DNA from: Lachnospiraceae bacterium UBA1760
GTDB taxonomy: Bacteria; Bacillota; Clostridia; Lachnospirales; Lachnospiraceae
NCBI GenBank assembly: GCA_002314775.1
Contig: DCHE01000026.1
Span: 36,505-78,734, forward strand
Length of the DNA stretch: 42,230 bases
Direction: 5' to 3'
How positions within the stretch are numbered: the stretch's first letter is position 1; each line of letters opens with the position of its first letter. A model generated the notes under the pieces. The model saw nothing but the letters and a program-made list of their open reading frames with translations, searched no databases and was not told the DNA's origin. The position numbers and the translations under genes are program-made. Positions 33,001 to 42,036 of the stretch are shown here, piece after piece.

Positions 33001-34044
33001 TGGGTCCTCTTCGCCAGAACTGTTACGCTTATACTCTGCGCATCTTATCTCGGCAGTTACTCTCTTTACTCCATTTGCAAGAGATTCTGTCTGAACATTG
33101 CTGACCTTCAGATAATTGTTTGTGTTAACCGTCAGCTGGAAGTCACTCTCGTTAAAGTCTGTCCTGTCAGAAACAGTATATATTGCTACAACTATCTCGT
33201 AGCCTGGATAAAGGAAATACTGTCTTGATCCACCATAACTTGCATCAACATAGAAGTTTTTAACGTAGCCATCACTGACATAGGTATCAAAAAGTTCAGA
33301 CCTTATGGCTGTTGCTCTTGCGAGATACTCATGAATTCTATCCTTATGTCTGTCACCAAGCTTGGTAACAACATAAAACTGATCGTAAATCAGATTGCTG
33401 TCAACTGGAAGTGCCGTTCCGTGAGATGGATAGCTGAAGGAATTATTCTCTCCTACAACCTCGCTTATCTCCTCTAGCTCCTCCGATGTTTCCTCGGAAA
33501 TAATCTCCTCGGTTACTTCCTCGCCCTCGGCGGGAATTATCTCAACACTTGCTATCTCGCCACCCTCAGAAATCTGGTTTTCACCCGCCTCAGTTTTTGA
33601 CTCAGTGGTTGTCTCAGTCGCACCTGACTCCGCAGAATTCACAAGTCCCTCTTCCTTTGCAGTGACATTTAAAGCTTCTGTTACGGTCTCTGTGTCAATC
33701 TTAACGCAGGCAACTGTATGCCTGTGTTCCTCAATCGGACATATCAGTTTTTGGGTAAAGCAGCTGTCGCTGTGAGTGTGGTAATCCGTTTTACCATCAG
33801 CTGTAACAATATCCCCCTCACTCAATCCACAGGTGAGGTTCCTCTCATAGCAGCTGCTACCATGAACATGCTCGTCCCTGCCACAGTCAACCTCGTTCGC
33901 CATGGAAATTCCTATACCGTGAAGTCCCCAAACAACACCAAAAGTAACCATCAGTGATAACATAATCACGATGGTTGCAAATCTTCGCTGGTTAAGCTTT
34001 CTTCTATTAAGTTCATTTACCAGTTTTTTAATGCTGCTTTTCAA
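30040..34044 (-). CDS. Giant pilus tip adhesin with Cys/His-rich head, Cna-B domains and inserted carbohydrate-binding-like module
   Basis: The 1334-residue surface protein starts at TTG (34042-34044; AGGTGTGAG nearby). A hydrophobic signal segment (about 22-48) leads to a Cys/His-rich region (about 54-115) with six Cys and HVH, HTH and HRH, as in clostridial adhesins. A Glu/Thr-rich stretch (120-205) precedes an unrecognised adhesin region (about 215-700). A Cna-B domain lies at about 746-843. A second Cna-B starts near 850 (SISIQ-like strand, KKWMDSDG) and is completed only near 1208-1290 (WSKTASLNSGNSWKYTF, DVTET). Between them, about 1040-1170 resembles a CBM4/9 jelly roll (YELKLTDIIPGQTYTIGAYV, YFDDVYITD). 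LPNTGG near 1298 and a basic tail anchor it. It is probably the tip. Confidence 0.85.
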   Translation of the reverse strand: MKSSIKKLVNELNRRKLNQRRFATIVIMLSLMVTFGVVWGLHGIGISMANEVDCGRDEHVHGSSCYERNLTCGLSEGDIVTADGKTDYHTHSDSCFTQKLICPIEEHRHTVACVKIDTETVTEALNVTAKEEGLVNSAESGATETTTESKTEAGENQISEGGEIASVEIIPAEGEEVTEEIISEETSEELEEISEVVGENNSFSYPSHGTALPVDSNLIYDQFYVVTKLGDRHKDRIHEYLARATAIRSELFDTYVSDGYVKNFYVDASYGGSRQYFLYPGYEIVVAIYTVSDRTDFNESDFQLTVNTNNYLKVSNVQTESLANGVKRVTAEIRCAEYKRNSSGEEDPSLGRVTEAGRAALTFGSDTFYMYTQLTTSGRTNDEGENYSGYYFGKKLTHADIEVTDGGTYEITTIINYPGTSTKPAYSEKIVTQYESFVSDVHSCKIYDNSAASGEPIKIYTDNYYVQAKIDGQSTQYEVTSRDEGAKDHWDDRMDPENVKCAVFDVDMNLYPISATKTTYSGVNGTGSQVGDTEPYRVDEEDLVVINNAIFKLDRQSIIDALNKCPNNTGFDFNVVSKQINININPPLTPEFKVKKGYDATTDKVFEFEIYDENDSPAKLLTTIQTSPGEFPGNQLLTYVLESESAICTPGKYTYSIKEKVPAGAQYIGVDQYYKDGVVYDARTIKITYTVELDGDLGNLYSTYDNIINADMGLVITDTKYEYLNGAMAVTNDTLEFNNVSADYENISLKINKTWADGNQNHGDDTLFFRVICKKDGTEVKLPNHDSNIFSLPVNGGWSLTINDLPQKTSTGIYTYEVEEIPVLGYTPTITSENIGGVLTFNVTNTPTNTSTISIQKKWMDSDGVTPLDESKIPNTSIEGKITRKFKDVAFPIAVLLKDPEYPKGHTISGYDPEEYPENANGGGLDKIFTFDVYQNSITSSFINDEKGNNIAVTIADSNNCTAEMKYSTRLDVTDIQGGANVVLEYPKLDESVFLLHQTTGADFNDWGNVSLNGCWSTCHSYVAGDRNTMQAYNRKADYNMPRYELKLTDIIPGQTYTIGAYVRATNIYSSAPNTGEEALAGDNYELALKLIWWDASSIDEDGKEKGIGTWTQITAEKVRVNEWQHLSSEFTIPATAEKAYLVITTNGESGQSEGGTSGRYTDLYFDDVYITDSGVDYAINAEGEIRKLVDSSFSNVYNAVSSSTVTDWTDETLPATGDGPLEKWSKTASLNSGNSWKYTFSSEVLAEDPTRVYLYDVTETTYLELFKTSYNNTGVAENTADEPMEIINTYSAYTLPNTGGNGVRKMQALGIILTAAATFSILYRNKRKRRLSG

Positions 34045-34073
34045 ATTTTTCTCACACCTGCTACTTAATAAAT

Positions 34074-34643
34074 CTAAAACAATGGCCAGGCCTTAAAAAG
34101 CTTGTGACCATAAATCTGTTCCTTCTCAACACACCCTATTGCCGAGCTTCTGCTGTCAATCGATGTTGTTCTGTGATCTCCCAAAACAAATACCCTTCCT
34201 TCTGGTACCTGTAATGGAAACTCCACATCACACTCTCCAAGACTCTTGCCAGTCACGTATGGCTCGTCCAAAAGTTCATCATTGACATAGACATTGCCCT
34301 CATCATCTATAAATATTGTATCTCCTGGAAGACCGATAACTCTCTTGATAAGCTTCTTATTCTGCCACTCGATACAACAAATATCTCCCCTTTTATATGA
34401 GTCGCTCTTTACAAGAACTAAAATGTTGCCATCCTTTAAGGTAGGTTCCATACTGGTTCCTGAAACCTGAATAACCGGAAAGAACAGCGTTGACACAAGA
34501 ACTGCTATTGCAGCCACTACCAAAAGTGCCGAAATGGTGCTCCACAGTGTCTTAAGATAGCGTGACTTGTATTCATTTCTCTTCTTCTCGGCTTTAACCT
34601 GCTCTTCGGTTGGCAGCTTCACCTTTCTCGATGCTCTACTCAT
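34074..34643 (-). CDS. lepB: Type I signal peptidase of the pilus operon
   Basis: The 189-residue membrane protein has one N-terminal anchor (about 35-57), the nucleophile in SGTSMEPT (Ser near 63) and the general-base lysine in KLIKRVIGLPGD (near 100). GDHRTTSIDSR, the third conserved box, is also present. The Ser-Lys pair shows the bacterial type, not the ER/SipW type with His. Dedicated signal peptidases within pilus operons help export pilins in other Gram-positive bacteria, so it probably processes the adhesin and pilins encoded downstream. The gap to the adhesin gene is 29 bp. Confidence 0.92.
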   Translation of the reverse strand: MSRASRKVKLPTEEQVKAEKKRNEYKSRYLKTLWSTISALLVVAAIAVLVSTLFFPVIQVSGTSMEPTLKDGNILVLVKSDSYKRGDICCIEWQNKKLIKRVIGLPGDTIFIDDEGNVYVNDELLDEPYVTGKSLGECDVEFPLQVPEGRVFVLGDHRTTSIDSRSSAIGCVEKEQIYGHKLFKAWPLF

Positions 34644-34670
34644 ATATATATCCTTAAAACCACTAAAGAC

Positions 34671-35009
34671 CTAATCCTTAGCCTTCTTTTTTGCATCCGC
34701 AATTATCTTCTCGGCCTTCTTCTCAGCCTCGGCAAGCAGTGCTTTTGCCTCGTCCTCCGTCTTTCGGGCCTTGTCGTAAACATACTGAAGATAAGAATCT
34801 GCTGTTCTCTGAGCATTCTCAAATACTTCATTGAGACTTACCACCGCTTCAGCAATTGAACCGACATTCTCAATCTTTAGGTCTCTGTCCTCCAGCTTCT
34901 TCTTAAGCTCCTTAATTTCAGACTTCATCTTAGCTTCCTGCTTCTGATACTCGAAAATGATATCAATCAGCTCGCTTCGACTCAGCCTGCGAAATTCTTT
35001 ATCTGTCAT
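34671..35009 (-). CDS. Small coiled-coil protein, DivIVA-like, first gene of the pilus operon
   Basis: The 112-residue protein has a short N-terminal segment (FRRLSRSELIDIIFEYQKQE) followed by two coiled coils, with a Lys/Glu/Ala-rich tail (ALLAEAEKKAEKIIADAKKK). The order, an SELI-type N-terminus and then a coiled coil, recalls DivIVA/GpsB-like proteins that collect at curved membranes, and similar small genes are common at the head of pilus loci in Lachnospiraceae. A role in placing pilus assembly is inference. The ATG at 35007-35009 follows GAGGTGTGA; a GTG directly before it is also possible. Confidence 0.7.
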   Translation of the reverse strand: MTDKEFRRLSRSELIDIIFEYQKQEAKMKSEIKELKKKLEDRDLKIENVGSIAEAVVSLNEVFENAQRTADSYLQYVYDKARKTEDEAKALLAEAEKKAEKIIADAKKKAKD

Positions 35010-35052
35010 CACTCACACCTCAAAATGCGCAATGTGTCCTTAATAATGTATT

Positions 35053-35061
35053 ATTATATCA
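35053..35061 (-). promoter_or_regulatory. Extended -10 promoter of the pilus operon
   Basis: On the minus strand this is TGATATAAT, 44 bases before the first pilus gene start. No convincing -35 is present. Confidence 0.55.
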
Positions 35062-35138
35062 CTATTTAATAATTATGTTTATAATATTTTGTATTATTAT
35101 TTTGACATTTATACTAAATTTCTGACATAATACCAGTT

Positions 35139-37295
35139 TTAGACTTTCTCAAACACATCCACCAATACTCTTCTTAACTCAAGCATATTAAGTGGCTTTG
35201 AGATATGACCATTCATTCCTGCATCAAGAGCATTCTTTTTGTCCTGCTCAAAGGCATTTGCAGTAACGGCAACTATTGGAATATCGGCCTTCTTTTTGTC
35301 AGACAGATTTCTTATCAGCTTTGTAGCCTCATAGCCATCCATATTTGGCATCTGAACATCCATAAGTATCATGTCGTAGTAGCCAGCTTCCTTTTCATTT
35401 ATAATGGCAACACACTTTTCTCCATCCTCGGCATGTTCAACCAGAAATCCTGCTTCCTCAAGAATAGTAATTGCAATCTCTGCATTAAGCAGATTGTCCT
35501 CTGCGACAAGTATTCGTCTTCCTGCCAGCTTCATAAACCTGTTCTTATAATCAGTGTCACTAACATTTGTCTCGTCGCTGTTTGTGTATTCCTCGTAAAC
35601 AATATTTTCGTTCTCAGCTAGTCTGTGATAAAGTGTAACAACAAAACGGCTGCCCTCACCTACTTTGCTGTAAACTTCAATTGTTCCGCCAAGGAAATCA
35701 ACAAGCTTCTTAACAATCGCCATTCCAAGGCCAGTTCCAACCTGTCCACTCTCTGTTGAATTACGTTCTCTTGAAAATTCCTCAAAAATATTTTCAAGAT
35801 ACTTCTCTGACATACCTATTCCATTGTCCTCGATGGTGGATACAACCTTAACTAATCCCTCTCTGTCAGAAGGAACCTCCTCGCTGATGAAGCGTACTGT
35901 TCCTCCCGGCTCCGTATACTTAAGAGCATTGCCCAGGATGTTAACAAATATCTCTCTCATCTTTAGACTGTCACAGTAAAGCTTTCTATGCTTAACTCTT
36001 GATTCTCTGATGAATTTAATATTCTTTGCAGCCATCTGGTTCTCGAAGATATTGCAGATGCCATCCATAATCTCTCCTGTATACCTTGGCAATTCATTTA
36101 ATTCCACCTTACCACTCTCAATTCTTGACATTTCAAGAATATTGTTGATAAGCGAGAGAAGATACTTACTTGAGCTCTTAATCTTTCTGATGTAATCCTT
36201 TATTTTATCTGTGTCATCAAGGTGCTTGTCCAATAAATCTGAAAAGCCTATAATTGCGTTCATTGGTGTTCTGATATCATGTGACATATTAAACAAGAAC
36301 TCCGTCTTTGCTTTATTTGCCTTCTCAGCTATATCAAGAGCAGCATTTAAAGCATTTTTCTGCTCAAGCTCCTTTTTCATCTCATTTAAGATAACTGTAT
36401 CAACATTTAAAAAGCCTGCAATTACTGATTTTGTTCCTAGTATTGGAATATATTTGTACTGATAGTAATGCAGCCCATCTTCAATAAGAACTCGGTAGGT
36501 TCCAATAAGCTCAGATCTTTTTTCAACAATTTCTCTCATCGTACTGATATCCATAACCTCATACATCATGGATATATCTTCCTTAAAAACTCTGCTCTCT
36601 ATGTAATTGCTGCAAATACTTGCATATGGATATCTCTTTGCTTCTCCGCCAGGTTTGTCGAGTCCATTTGTAATGTAACCATCCAGCTTAATTATCTCAA
36701 TTTCCTCTTTTTCAGTGTCAATCAGGTAAACATTGAGATAATCCTTACTCAGGGCACTTACTATCTCCATCTGTTTTCCGATGAGGGAGTTCATATTGTC
36801 GCGGAACTTCTCAAGCTTTTCGTCGCTCTCCTCCTCACGCTTCTTAATCATTGATACATCTCTTGCTATTACAAGCACAATAATATGACCTGTCATACTG
36901 TCCTTTGTCATTACATAGGTCATCTTATAGATTAGTCCATTGTTCTTAAAATGGATAAATGCCTCATAGATTCTCTCACCTTCCTCGTAGGCCTTTAAGA
37001 GTATCTCCCTGGTACACTCCTGAATTTCTCCATTGTGAAAGCACTCTGCTTCAGCAGATTTTGTTGCCTCAATTACACTTTCATAGGTAAATGGTGGGAC
37101 AAGTCCCATAATTGTTGAAAAATTGATACCATCCTTGCCGATAATATCTTCAGCAATAATTCCTGTATTAAGATCAAATCTGTAGGAATATATCGCATCC
37201 ATAGTAATCGTATCAATTAATGCCCTCTCAGTGTCATATTTATTACTTATCTCATCTATTTTATTTTCAATATCAACAGTAACTGTGTTTTCCAT
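35139..37295 (-). CDS. Soluble hybrid histidine kinase with C-terminal receiver domain
   Basis: The 718-residue protein has no membrane segments. N-terminal sensing regions (about 1-300, PAS/GAF-like in character but not sharply matched) are followed by a helical linker. The HisKA box FLFNMSHDIRTPMNAIIGF contains the phosphorylated His near residue 348. The ATPase domain shows the N box (LGNALKYTEPGG), G1 (EDNGIGMS) and G2 (VGTGLGMAIVKKL). A receiver domain ends the protein: AEDN, the acceptor Asp in MILMDVQMPNMDG, Thr in VTANAF and Lys in ISKPL. No DNA-binding output domain is present, so a phosphorelay partner elsewhere is needed. The ATG at 37293-37295 follows GGGGTG. It lies upstream of the pilus operon and could control it, but this is unproven. 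Confidence 0.92.
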   Translation of the reverse strand: MENTVTVDIENKIDEISNKYDTERALIDTITMDAIYSYRFDLNTGIIAEDIIGKDGINFSTIMGLVPPFTYESVIEATKSAEAECFHNGEIQECTREILLKAYEEGERIYEAFIHFKNNGLIYKMTYVMTKDSMTGHIIVLVIARDVSMIKKREEESDEKLEKFRDNMNSLIGKQMEIVSALSKDYLNVYLIDTEKEEIEIIKLDGYITNGLDKPGGEAKRYPYASICSNYIESRVFKEDISMMYEVMDISTMREIVEKRSELIGTYRVLIEDGLHYYQYKYIPILGTKSVIAGFLNVDTVILNEMKKELEQKNALNAALDIAEKANKAKTEFLFNMSHDIRTPMNAIIGFSDLLDKHLDDTDKIKDYIRKIKSSSKYLLSLINNILEMSRIESGKVELNELPRYTGEIMDGICNIFENQMAAKNIKFIRESRVKHRKLYCDSLKMREIFVNILGNALKYTEPGGTVRFISEEVPSDREGLVKVVSTIEDNGIGMSEKYLENIFEEFSRERNSTESGQVGTGLGMAIVKKLVDFLGGTIEVYSKVGEGSRFVVTLYHRLAENENIVYEEYTNSDETNVSDTDYKNRFMKLAGRRILVAEDNLLNAEIAITILEEAGFLVEHAEDGEKCVAIINEKEAGYYDMILMDVQMPNMDGYEATKLIRNLSDKKKADIPIVAVTANAFEQDKKNALDAGMNGHISKPLNMLELRRVLVDVFEKV

Positions 37296-37334
37296 TCTAT
37301 TCACCCCATATCCTGAATATAATAAACCATATAT

Positions 37335-37949
37335 CTACTCGTCTCTAAGATTTCCCGTCTTAGCATTTTCCTTAATTATCCTGTCTATCACGTCGAATAT
37401 CTGCTCAGAACCTTCTCTTGATTTAGTCTGTCTTTTGTAAACCTGTGACTTACACACCTCATGCGCTATCCAGTCTTTTCCGCCGTTACTGTCATTTAAA
37501 AGTATTGGCTGAAAATTATCCATTGCATGGGCGAATTTTGCCTCAGGTGTTTTATTCTCCTCAAACTCATCAAAGATTTCCGTTAATACCTTTTTTTGAT
37601 CTGCTGGCAGCAGGGAGTAAATTCTCTCCTTCGCCGCTTCCTCTCTTTCCTTTTGAGTTTTAAGTCCCTCTGTATCATATGCATAGGTATCCCCTGCATC
37701 AATCTCAACCACATCATGAATCAGACACATCATCATTACCCTTGCAACATCAATCTTCTCATTGGAGTACTCCGCGAGAAGAAATGCCATAATGGCCATA
37801 TGCCAGGCGTGCTCTGCATCATTTTCATTCCTGCCATAACCCGTAATATGTGTCTGCCTAAATATATTCTTTTCCTTGTCAATCTCGAGAATGAAGTCAA
37901 TCTGCTTTCTCATTCTCTCACTGAGACTATTCCTTAAATCCTCAGTCAT
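37335..37949 (-). CDS. HD domain phosphohydrolase (YfbR-like)
   Basis: The 204-residue soluble protein has the metal-binding HD set: the first His in DAEHAWHMAIMAF, the HD pair in LIHDVVEIDAGD, and a later Asp in AHAMDNFQPIL. The arrangement and length match the HD_3/YfbR group, which includes 5'-deoxynucleotidases. A role in nucleotide clean-up is likely; substrate specificity is not visible. The start was set at the second ATG (37947-37949), where GGAGAG has normal spacing. The gap to the histidine kinase is 39 bp, so the two may be cotranscribed. Confidence 0.85.
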   Translation of the reverse strand: MTEDLRNSLSERMRKQIDFILEIDKEKNIFRQTHITGYGRNENDAEHAWHMAIMAFLLAEYSNEKIDVARVMMMCLIHDVVEIDAGDTYAYDTEGLKTQKEREEAAKERIYSLLPADQKKVLTEIFDEFEENKTPEAKFAHAMDNFQPILLNDSNGGKDWIAHEVCKSQVYKRQTKSREGSEQIFDVIDRIIKENAKTGNLRDE

Positions 37950-38086
37950 TTTCATCTCTCCAATTATAAAAAGCTCAAAAAAACTTCGCGCATTGCTTTT
38001 TATTATATTATTTTATATTTATAAACAAAATACCCAGCTGAATTCACTGAATTTAGATATAATTATCATATCATAATCCAATACGA

Positions 38087-41000
38087 TTATTCAACCGACT
38101 TAAGTGATTCTGCCATCTCTATTTTTGCAATTTTTCTTCTCATAATAATATCCGTGATAACTGCAAAGAGAATAACCGTCACAACCGTGTAAATGTAGCT
38201 ATATTTGTTAATCTCAGTCATAAATGACACCATATCTACCTGAATCTGATCCATAACAAAGGCGTGAAACAGTATTCCAAGAGGCAGACCCACAATTATT
38301 CCCATGATAGAAAGAATGATATTTTCTCTGAATACGTAGGCTCCCGTCTCGCCTCTGTGGAAGCCAAGCACCTTTATGGTGGCAATCTCCCTCACTCTCT
38401 CGGAGATATTGATATTGCCCAGGTTGAAAAGGACAATAAATGCAAGGGCACCTGCCGAACCGATAACCAGAATAATTACATAGTTAAGTGACTGCATCAT
38501 ATTGCCGATTCTGTTCTTAATATCAGTAACCACAGTCACTGAACCCACCTCATCCAAATCTGCAATATTCGCACCGATTTTATACTCATCCATATCCGGC
38601 TTCAAGCTTACAACCAAAGTCTTTGGCTCATATTCCTTGCCAAATAAATAAGTGTAGGTATCTCCCGTCATATAAACATAGCTTTGAACATAATTCTCTG
38701 CTATTCCTGTAATCTTTACCTCTGCCTTCTCGGTGTCTGAAATGCCGATAACTGCTGTATCACCCACCTTAATACCTAGGATTTTTGCAGCCTTATCGGT
38801 AATAACAGCCTCATTTTGTCCCGGATAAGCAAGCACCTGCTTCTTATTATCAATATTTTTCAGAATAATTATATCCGATAATTCTGCGTCGTCGGAAATA
38901 ACAAAGTATATATCCTTTGTAGTATCCTTAGTATTGATATTTGCGATATTGCCCGAGGTCATCATAGTTCTTGCCAGGTTCTCATCCGACTGGTCAAGAG
39001 TTTCTTCTATCTCACTAAGTACGGTATCATCTATCTTTTCCTTGCAAGTCACAAGTAAATCGTACTTCAGAATTTCATTGTACTGATACTCTGCAAGGTC
39101 CGCAACGCTGTCTCTTATTCCGAAGCCCGTAAGAACAAGCGCAGTACAGCCTGAAATACCGATAATCATCATAAACATTCGCTTCTTAAATCTAAAGATA
39201 TTTCTAAGAGTAACCTTGTGTAAAAACTTAAGCCTGTTCCAGAAAAATGGAAGCCTCTCGAGAAATATTCGCTTACCCGCCTGAGGCGCTCTTGGCCTTA
39301 CCAAATCAGCTGCCTCTCTCTTCATATCACTTCTCACAGCGAGGTAGGTTGTACCCACAGAGCAAAGAAGCGACACCAAAAGGGCAATAATAAGAAGCGG
39401 AATATTGTATATGGTTGTGTAGCCTGGGATATTGTAAAGCATCTGGTAAGCAATCCAGATAACCTTTGGGAACAAGAAACCTCCGCCGAAATATCCAACC
39501 AGGGCTCCAATAATCGCAGCACTTCCTGAGTAGATAAGGTATTTTGTCATAATCGCCCTGCTGCTGTAGCCAAGAGCTCGTAAAATACCTATCTGTCCTC
39601 TCTCGTCATCTATCATTCTTGTCATCGTTGTGGAGCAGATAAGTGCAGCTATCATAAAGAAGAACACTGGAAATACCTTTGCCACCTTGTCTACGATAAG
39701 CGAGTCGCTCTCAAATGAAGCAAAGCCTGCGTTGTAGCTCCTGCCAAAGGCATAAAGCTCAGGGTCCTCAAGCTCAGCTACCTCCTTCTTTGCGTCATCT
39801 ATCTCCTTTTTTGCATCATTTATCTTATCCTCGTACTCCTTAAGGCCATCCTCGTACTCCCTGAGTCCATCCTCATACTCAAGCCTTCCATCCTCAAGCT
39901 CCTTAACTCCATCGTTATACTTCTTTAGTCCCTCATTATAGTCCTTGATTCCGGCCTCGAACTTATCAATCTGCTTATCAGCAGCATTAAGCTTCTTTGT
40001 GGCAGCAGCCACCTCGCTCTCCAGGGTTTTCACACCTTGATTATACTGCTCCCAGCCCTTATCTAGCTCCGAGCGGTAGGTATCAAGCCCCGCCTTTGCA
40101 GCAGCTATGCCACTTGCCTCCTCAGAGATAAGTCCAGCCTCCACCATAGAAACCGCCATCTGGTACTGCTTATACTTCTCCTCGTAATCCTTCTCAGATT
40201 TTTCGAGAGCCTCCTTGCTCTTGGCAAGCTTGGCCTCCCCCTCCTTCTTCTTTTCAGAAAGCTCATTTCTTCCCTTTTTTATCTCATTTCTTCCATAGGA
40301 AATGGCCCCGCTCCAGGACTTGAAATTTGACTGAAGCTTCTTTGCTCCCTTGTCTATCTCTGCCTTTGCATCATCGAGCTCTGCCTTTGCATCCTTTAAT
40401 TCCGCTTCACCGTCTGCAAGCTCCTTTGCCGCATCGTCAAGCTTTTTCTTTGCATCATCAAGCTCTGCCTTAGCCTCACTACTCTCCTTCTCAAGAGTTT
40501 CCTCCGCATCGGCTATCTTATCATTTGCCTCAGAGACAATATCCTCATATCTTTTATTAACCGACGACTCCGCCACAAGCTTACTGCTGTCACAAAGATT
40601 CTCGTTATCAGTATCGGCCTCATCTGAGTATGGTATGTAGTCATTTACGGATTTCACATACAGCTCAGTGTAATACTCAAAGTTTAGACCGTCTCTTCTG
40701 AAATACATAAAATTGTCGATACTTCCCCTTCCAAGGGTCGTTGTTCCTCTCTCGACATTCATGTAAAGTGGAGAGGTACAGATTCCAACAATTGTGTACT
40801 CCTCGCATTTGAAATAATCCAGTGTATCCTCCTCGTTTTGCTCGGATATCTTGATTACACTTCCTATATCTGACTCCTTGAATTTCTTACCATCCGCAAG
40901 GATTTCCTCAGGCTTTTCAGGCATCCTTCCTGCTATGAGATTAACAAGATTAATCCTCTCCGGTATCATAAGTGCCTTGGTAATAATCTCAGCATCCCCC

Positions 41001-41290
41001 GAAAACCAGCAAAAATCAAATGAAACCGAGCCCTCTGCATCCCTTGCGCCCTCGGTTTTTTTGATATTCTCAACATCAGTATCGTCAAAGCCGTAGGTGG
41101 AAAGAAGCCTTACATCATAAAAGGAAAGTCTCTCGATATAGTCAGCCTGAACCTTCGCCATAACAGGCTGAGTAAGTCTAAGGCCGCAGAAAAAGCCTAC
41201 TCCGAGAAGAATGATAAGCAAAATTGCAATATATCTTCCGAAGCTTCCCTTTATGGTCCTTATTATGTTTTTGAGTAACCCCTTAGTCAT
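38087..41290 (-). CDS. FtsX-like ABC transporter permease with large extracytoplasmic coiled coil
   Basis: The 1067-residue membrane protein has an N-terminal membrane segment (about 16-38) and an extracytoplasmic MacB-like domain. A coiled coil of about 280 residues follows (about 240-525), rich in DAKAELDDAK and LREYEDGLKEYEDG repeats. Three membrane segments come next, with the FtsX core (RMIDDERGQIGILRALGYSSRAI). A second extracytoplasmic domain and a final set of three membrane segments (ERVREIATIKVLGFHRGET) complete the two-repeat architecture. Such mechanotransmission-type permeases work with one LolD-like ATPase, here the adjacent gene. Substrates may be peptides, lipids or wall-related factors. 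The ATG directly follows the ATPase stop (TAGATG). Confidence 0.9.
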   Translation of the reverse strand: MTKGLLKNIIRTIKGSFGRYIAILLIILLGVGFFCGLRLTQPVMAKVQADYIERLSFYDVRLLSTYGFDDTDVENIKKTEGARDAEGSVSFDFCWFSGDAEIITKALMIPERINLVNLIAGRMPEKPEEILADGKKFKESDIGSVIKISEQNEEDTLDYFKCEEYTIVGICTSPLYMNVERGTTTLGRGSIDNFMYFRRDGLNFEYYTELYVKSVNDYIPYSDEADTDNENLCDSSKLVAESSVNKRYEDIVSEANDKIADAEETLEKESSEAKAELDDAKKKLDDAAKELADGEAELKDAKAELDDAKAEIDKGAKKLQSNFKSWSGAISYGRNEIKKGRNELSEKKKEGEAKLAKSKEALEKSEKDYEEKYKQYQMAVSMVEAGLISEEASGIAAAKAGLDTYRSELDKGWEQYNQGVKTLESEVAAATKKLNAADKQIDKFEAGIKDYNEGLKKYNDGVKELEDGRLEYEDGLREYEDGLKEYEDKINDAKKEIDDAKKEVAELEDPELYAFGRSYNAGFASFESDSLIVDKVAKVFPVFFFMIAALICSTTMTRMIDDERGQIGILRALGYSSRAIMTKYLIYSGSAAIIGALVGYFGGGFLFPKVIWIAYQMLYNIPGYTTIYNIPLLIIALLVSLLCSVGTTYLAVRSDMKREAADLVRPRAPQAGKRIFLERLPFFWNRLKFLHKVTLRNIFRFKKRMFMMIIGISGCTALVLTGFGIRDSVADLAEYQYNEILKYDLLVTCKEKIDDTVLSEIEETLDQSDENLARTMMTSGNIANINTKDTTKDIYFVISDDAELSDIIILKNIDNKKQVLAYPGQNEAVITDKAAKILGIKVGDTAVIGISDTEKAEVKITGIAENYVQSYVYMTGDTYTYLFGKEYEPKTLVVSLKPDMDEYKIGANIADLDEVGSVTVVTDIKNRIGNMMQSLNYVIILVIGSAGALAFIVLFNLGNINISERVREIATIKVLGFHRGETGAYVFRENIILSIMGIIVGLPLGILFHAFVMDQIQVDMVSFMTEINKYSYIYTVVTVILFAVITDIIMRRKIAKIEMAESLKSVE

Positions 41291-41989
41291 CTACCACTCA
41301 ATCTCCTCAACTGGTACAATATTTTCATTCATATACATGGACTTAATTCGTCCGCTCTTAACTCTAAGCACTCTGTCAGCCATGGCAGCAAGCGCCGCAT
41401 TGTGTGTGATAATTACAACCGTCATTCCGTCTCTTCTGCAGGTATCCTGGAGAAGCTTCAATATCTGCTTTCCAGTCTCGTAATCAAGGGCTCCTGTTGG
41501 CTCATCGCAGAGAAGAAGCTTAGGATTTTTCGCAAGCGCCCTTGCTATTGCAACCCTCTGCTGCTCACCGCCTGAAAGCTGAGCCGGGAAATTGTCCATT
41601 CTGTCACCCAGACCAACTGCCTTGAGAATTTCCTCGGCAGGAAGCGAATCCTTACAAAGCTGGGCCGCAATTTCAACATTTTCCTTTGCAGTCATATTAG
41701 GAATCAGGTTGTAGAACTGGAAGACAAAGCCAATATCATATCTTCTATAGTTCTCCTGCTTATATCTGTCTAATGCCGTAACATCCTGACCGTCGACGAT
41801 GACTTTTCCGCTGCTTGCCCTGTCCATTCCACCTAAAATATTGAGCAGTGTGGTCTTTCCCGCTCCGGACTGGCCAACGATAACGCAGAACTCTCCCTTG
41901 TTTATCTCAAAGGAGGCCTCATCGAGAGCCTTCACCTCGATATCACCGGTTTTATATATCTTACTTACCTCTTCAAATTTTACATACAT
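41291..41989 (-). CDS. ABC transporter ATP-binding protein, LolD/MacB type
   Basis: The 232-residue ATPase has Walker A GQSGAGKTT, the Q-loop in FVFQFYNLIP, signature LSGGEQQRVAIARAL, Walker B LLLCDEPTGALD and the H-loop in VVIITHN. The EPTGALD form is typical of the MacB/LolD/FtsE subfamily that powers FtsX-type permeases. The stop is directly next to the permease start, so both make one transporter. The start at 41987-41989 has GGGTG upstream; ATG codons at 41995 and a GTG at 41998 are less well spaced. Confidence 0.94.
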   Translation of the reverse strand: MYVKFEEVSKIYKTGDIEVKALDEASFEINKGEFCVIVGQSGAGKTTLLNILGGMDRASSGKVIVDGQDVTALDRYKQENYRRYDIGFVFQFYNLIPNMTAKENVEIAAQLCKDSLPAEEILKAVGLGDRMDNFPAQLSGGEQQRVAIARALAKNPKLLLCDEPTGALDYETGKQILKLLQDTCRRDGMTVVIITHNAALAAMADRVLRVKSGRIKSMYMNENIVPVEEIEW

Positions 41990-42036
41990 ATCCATCACCC
42001 GTTTTAAAATAGTCTAAAAGTTGGCATATTTATTTG

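Noticed and set aside
34074..34643. SipW/ER-type signal peptidase
   Set aside because: A catalytic lysine in KLIKRVIGLPGD is present, which marks the bacterial Ser-Lys type.
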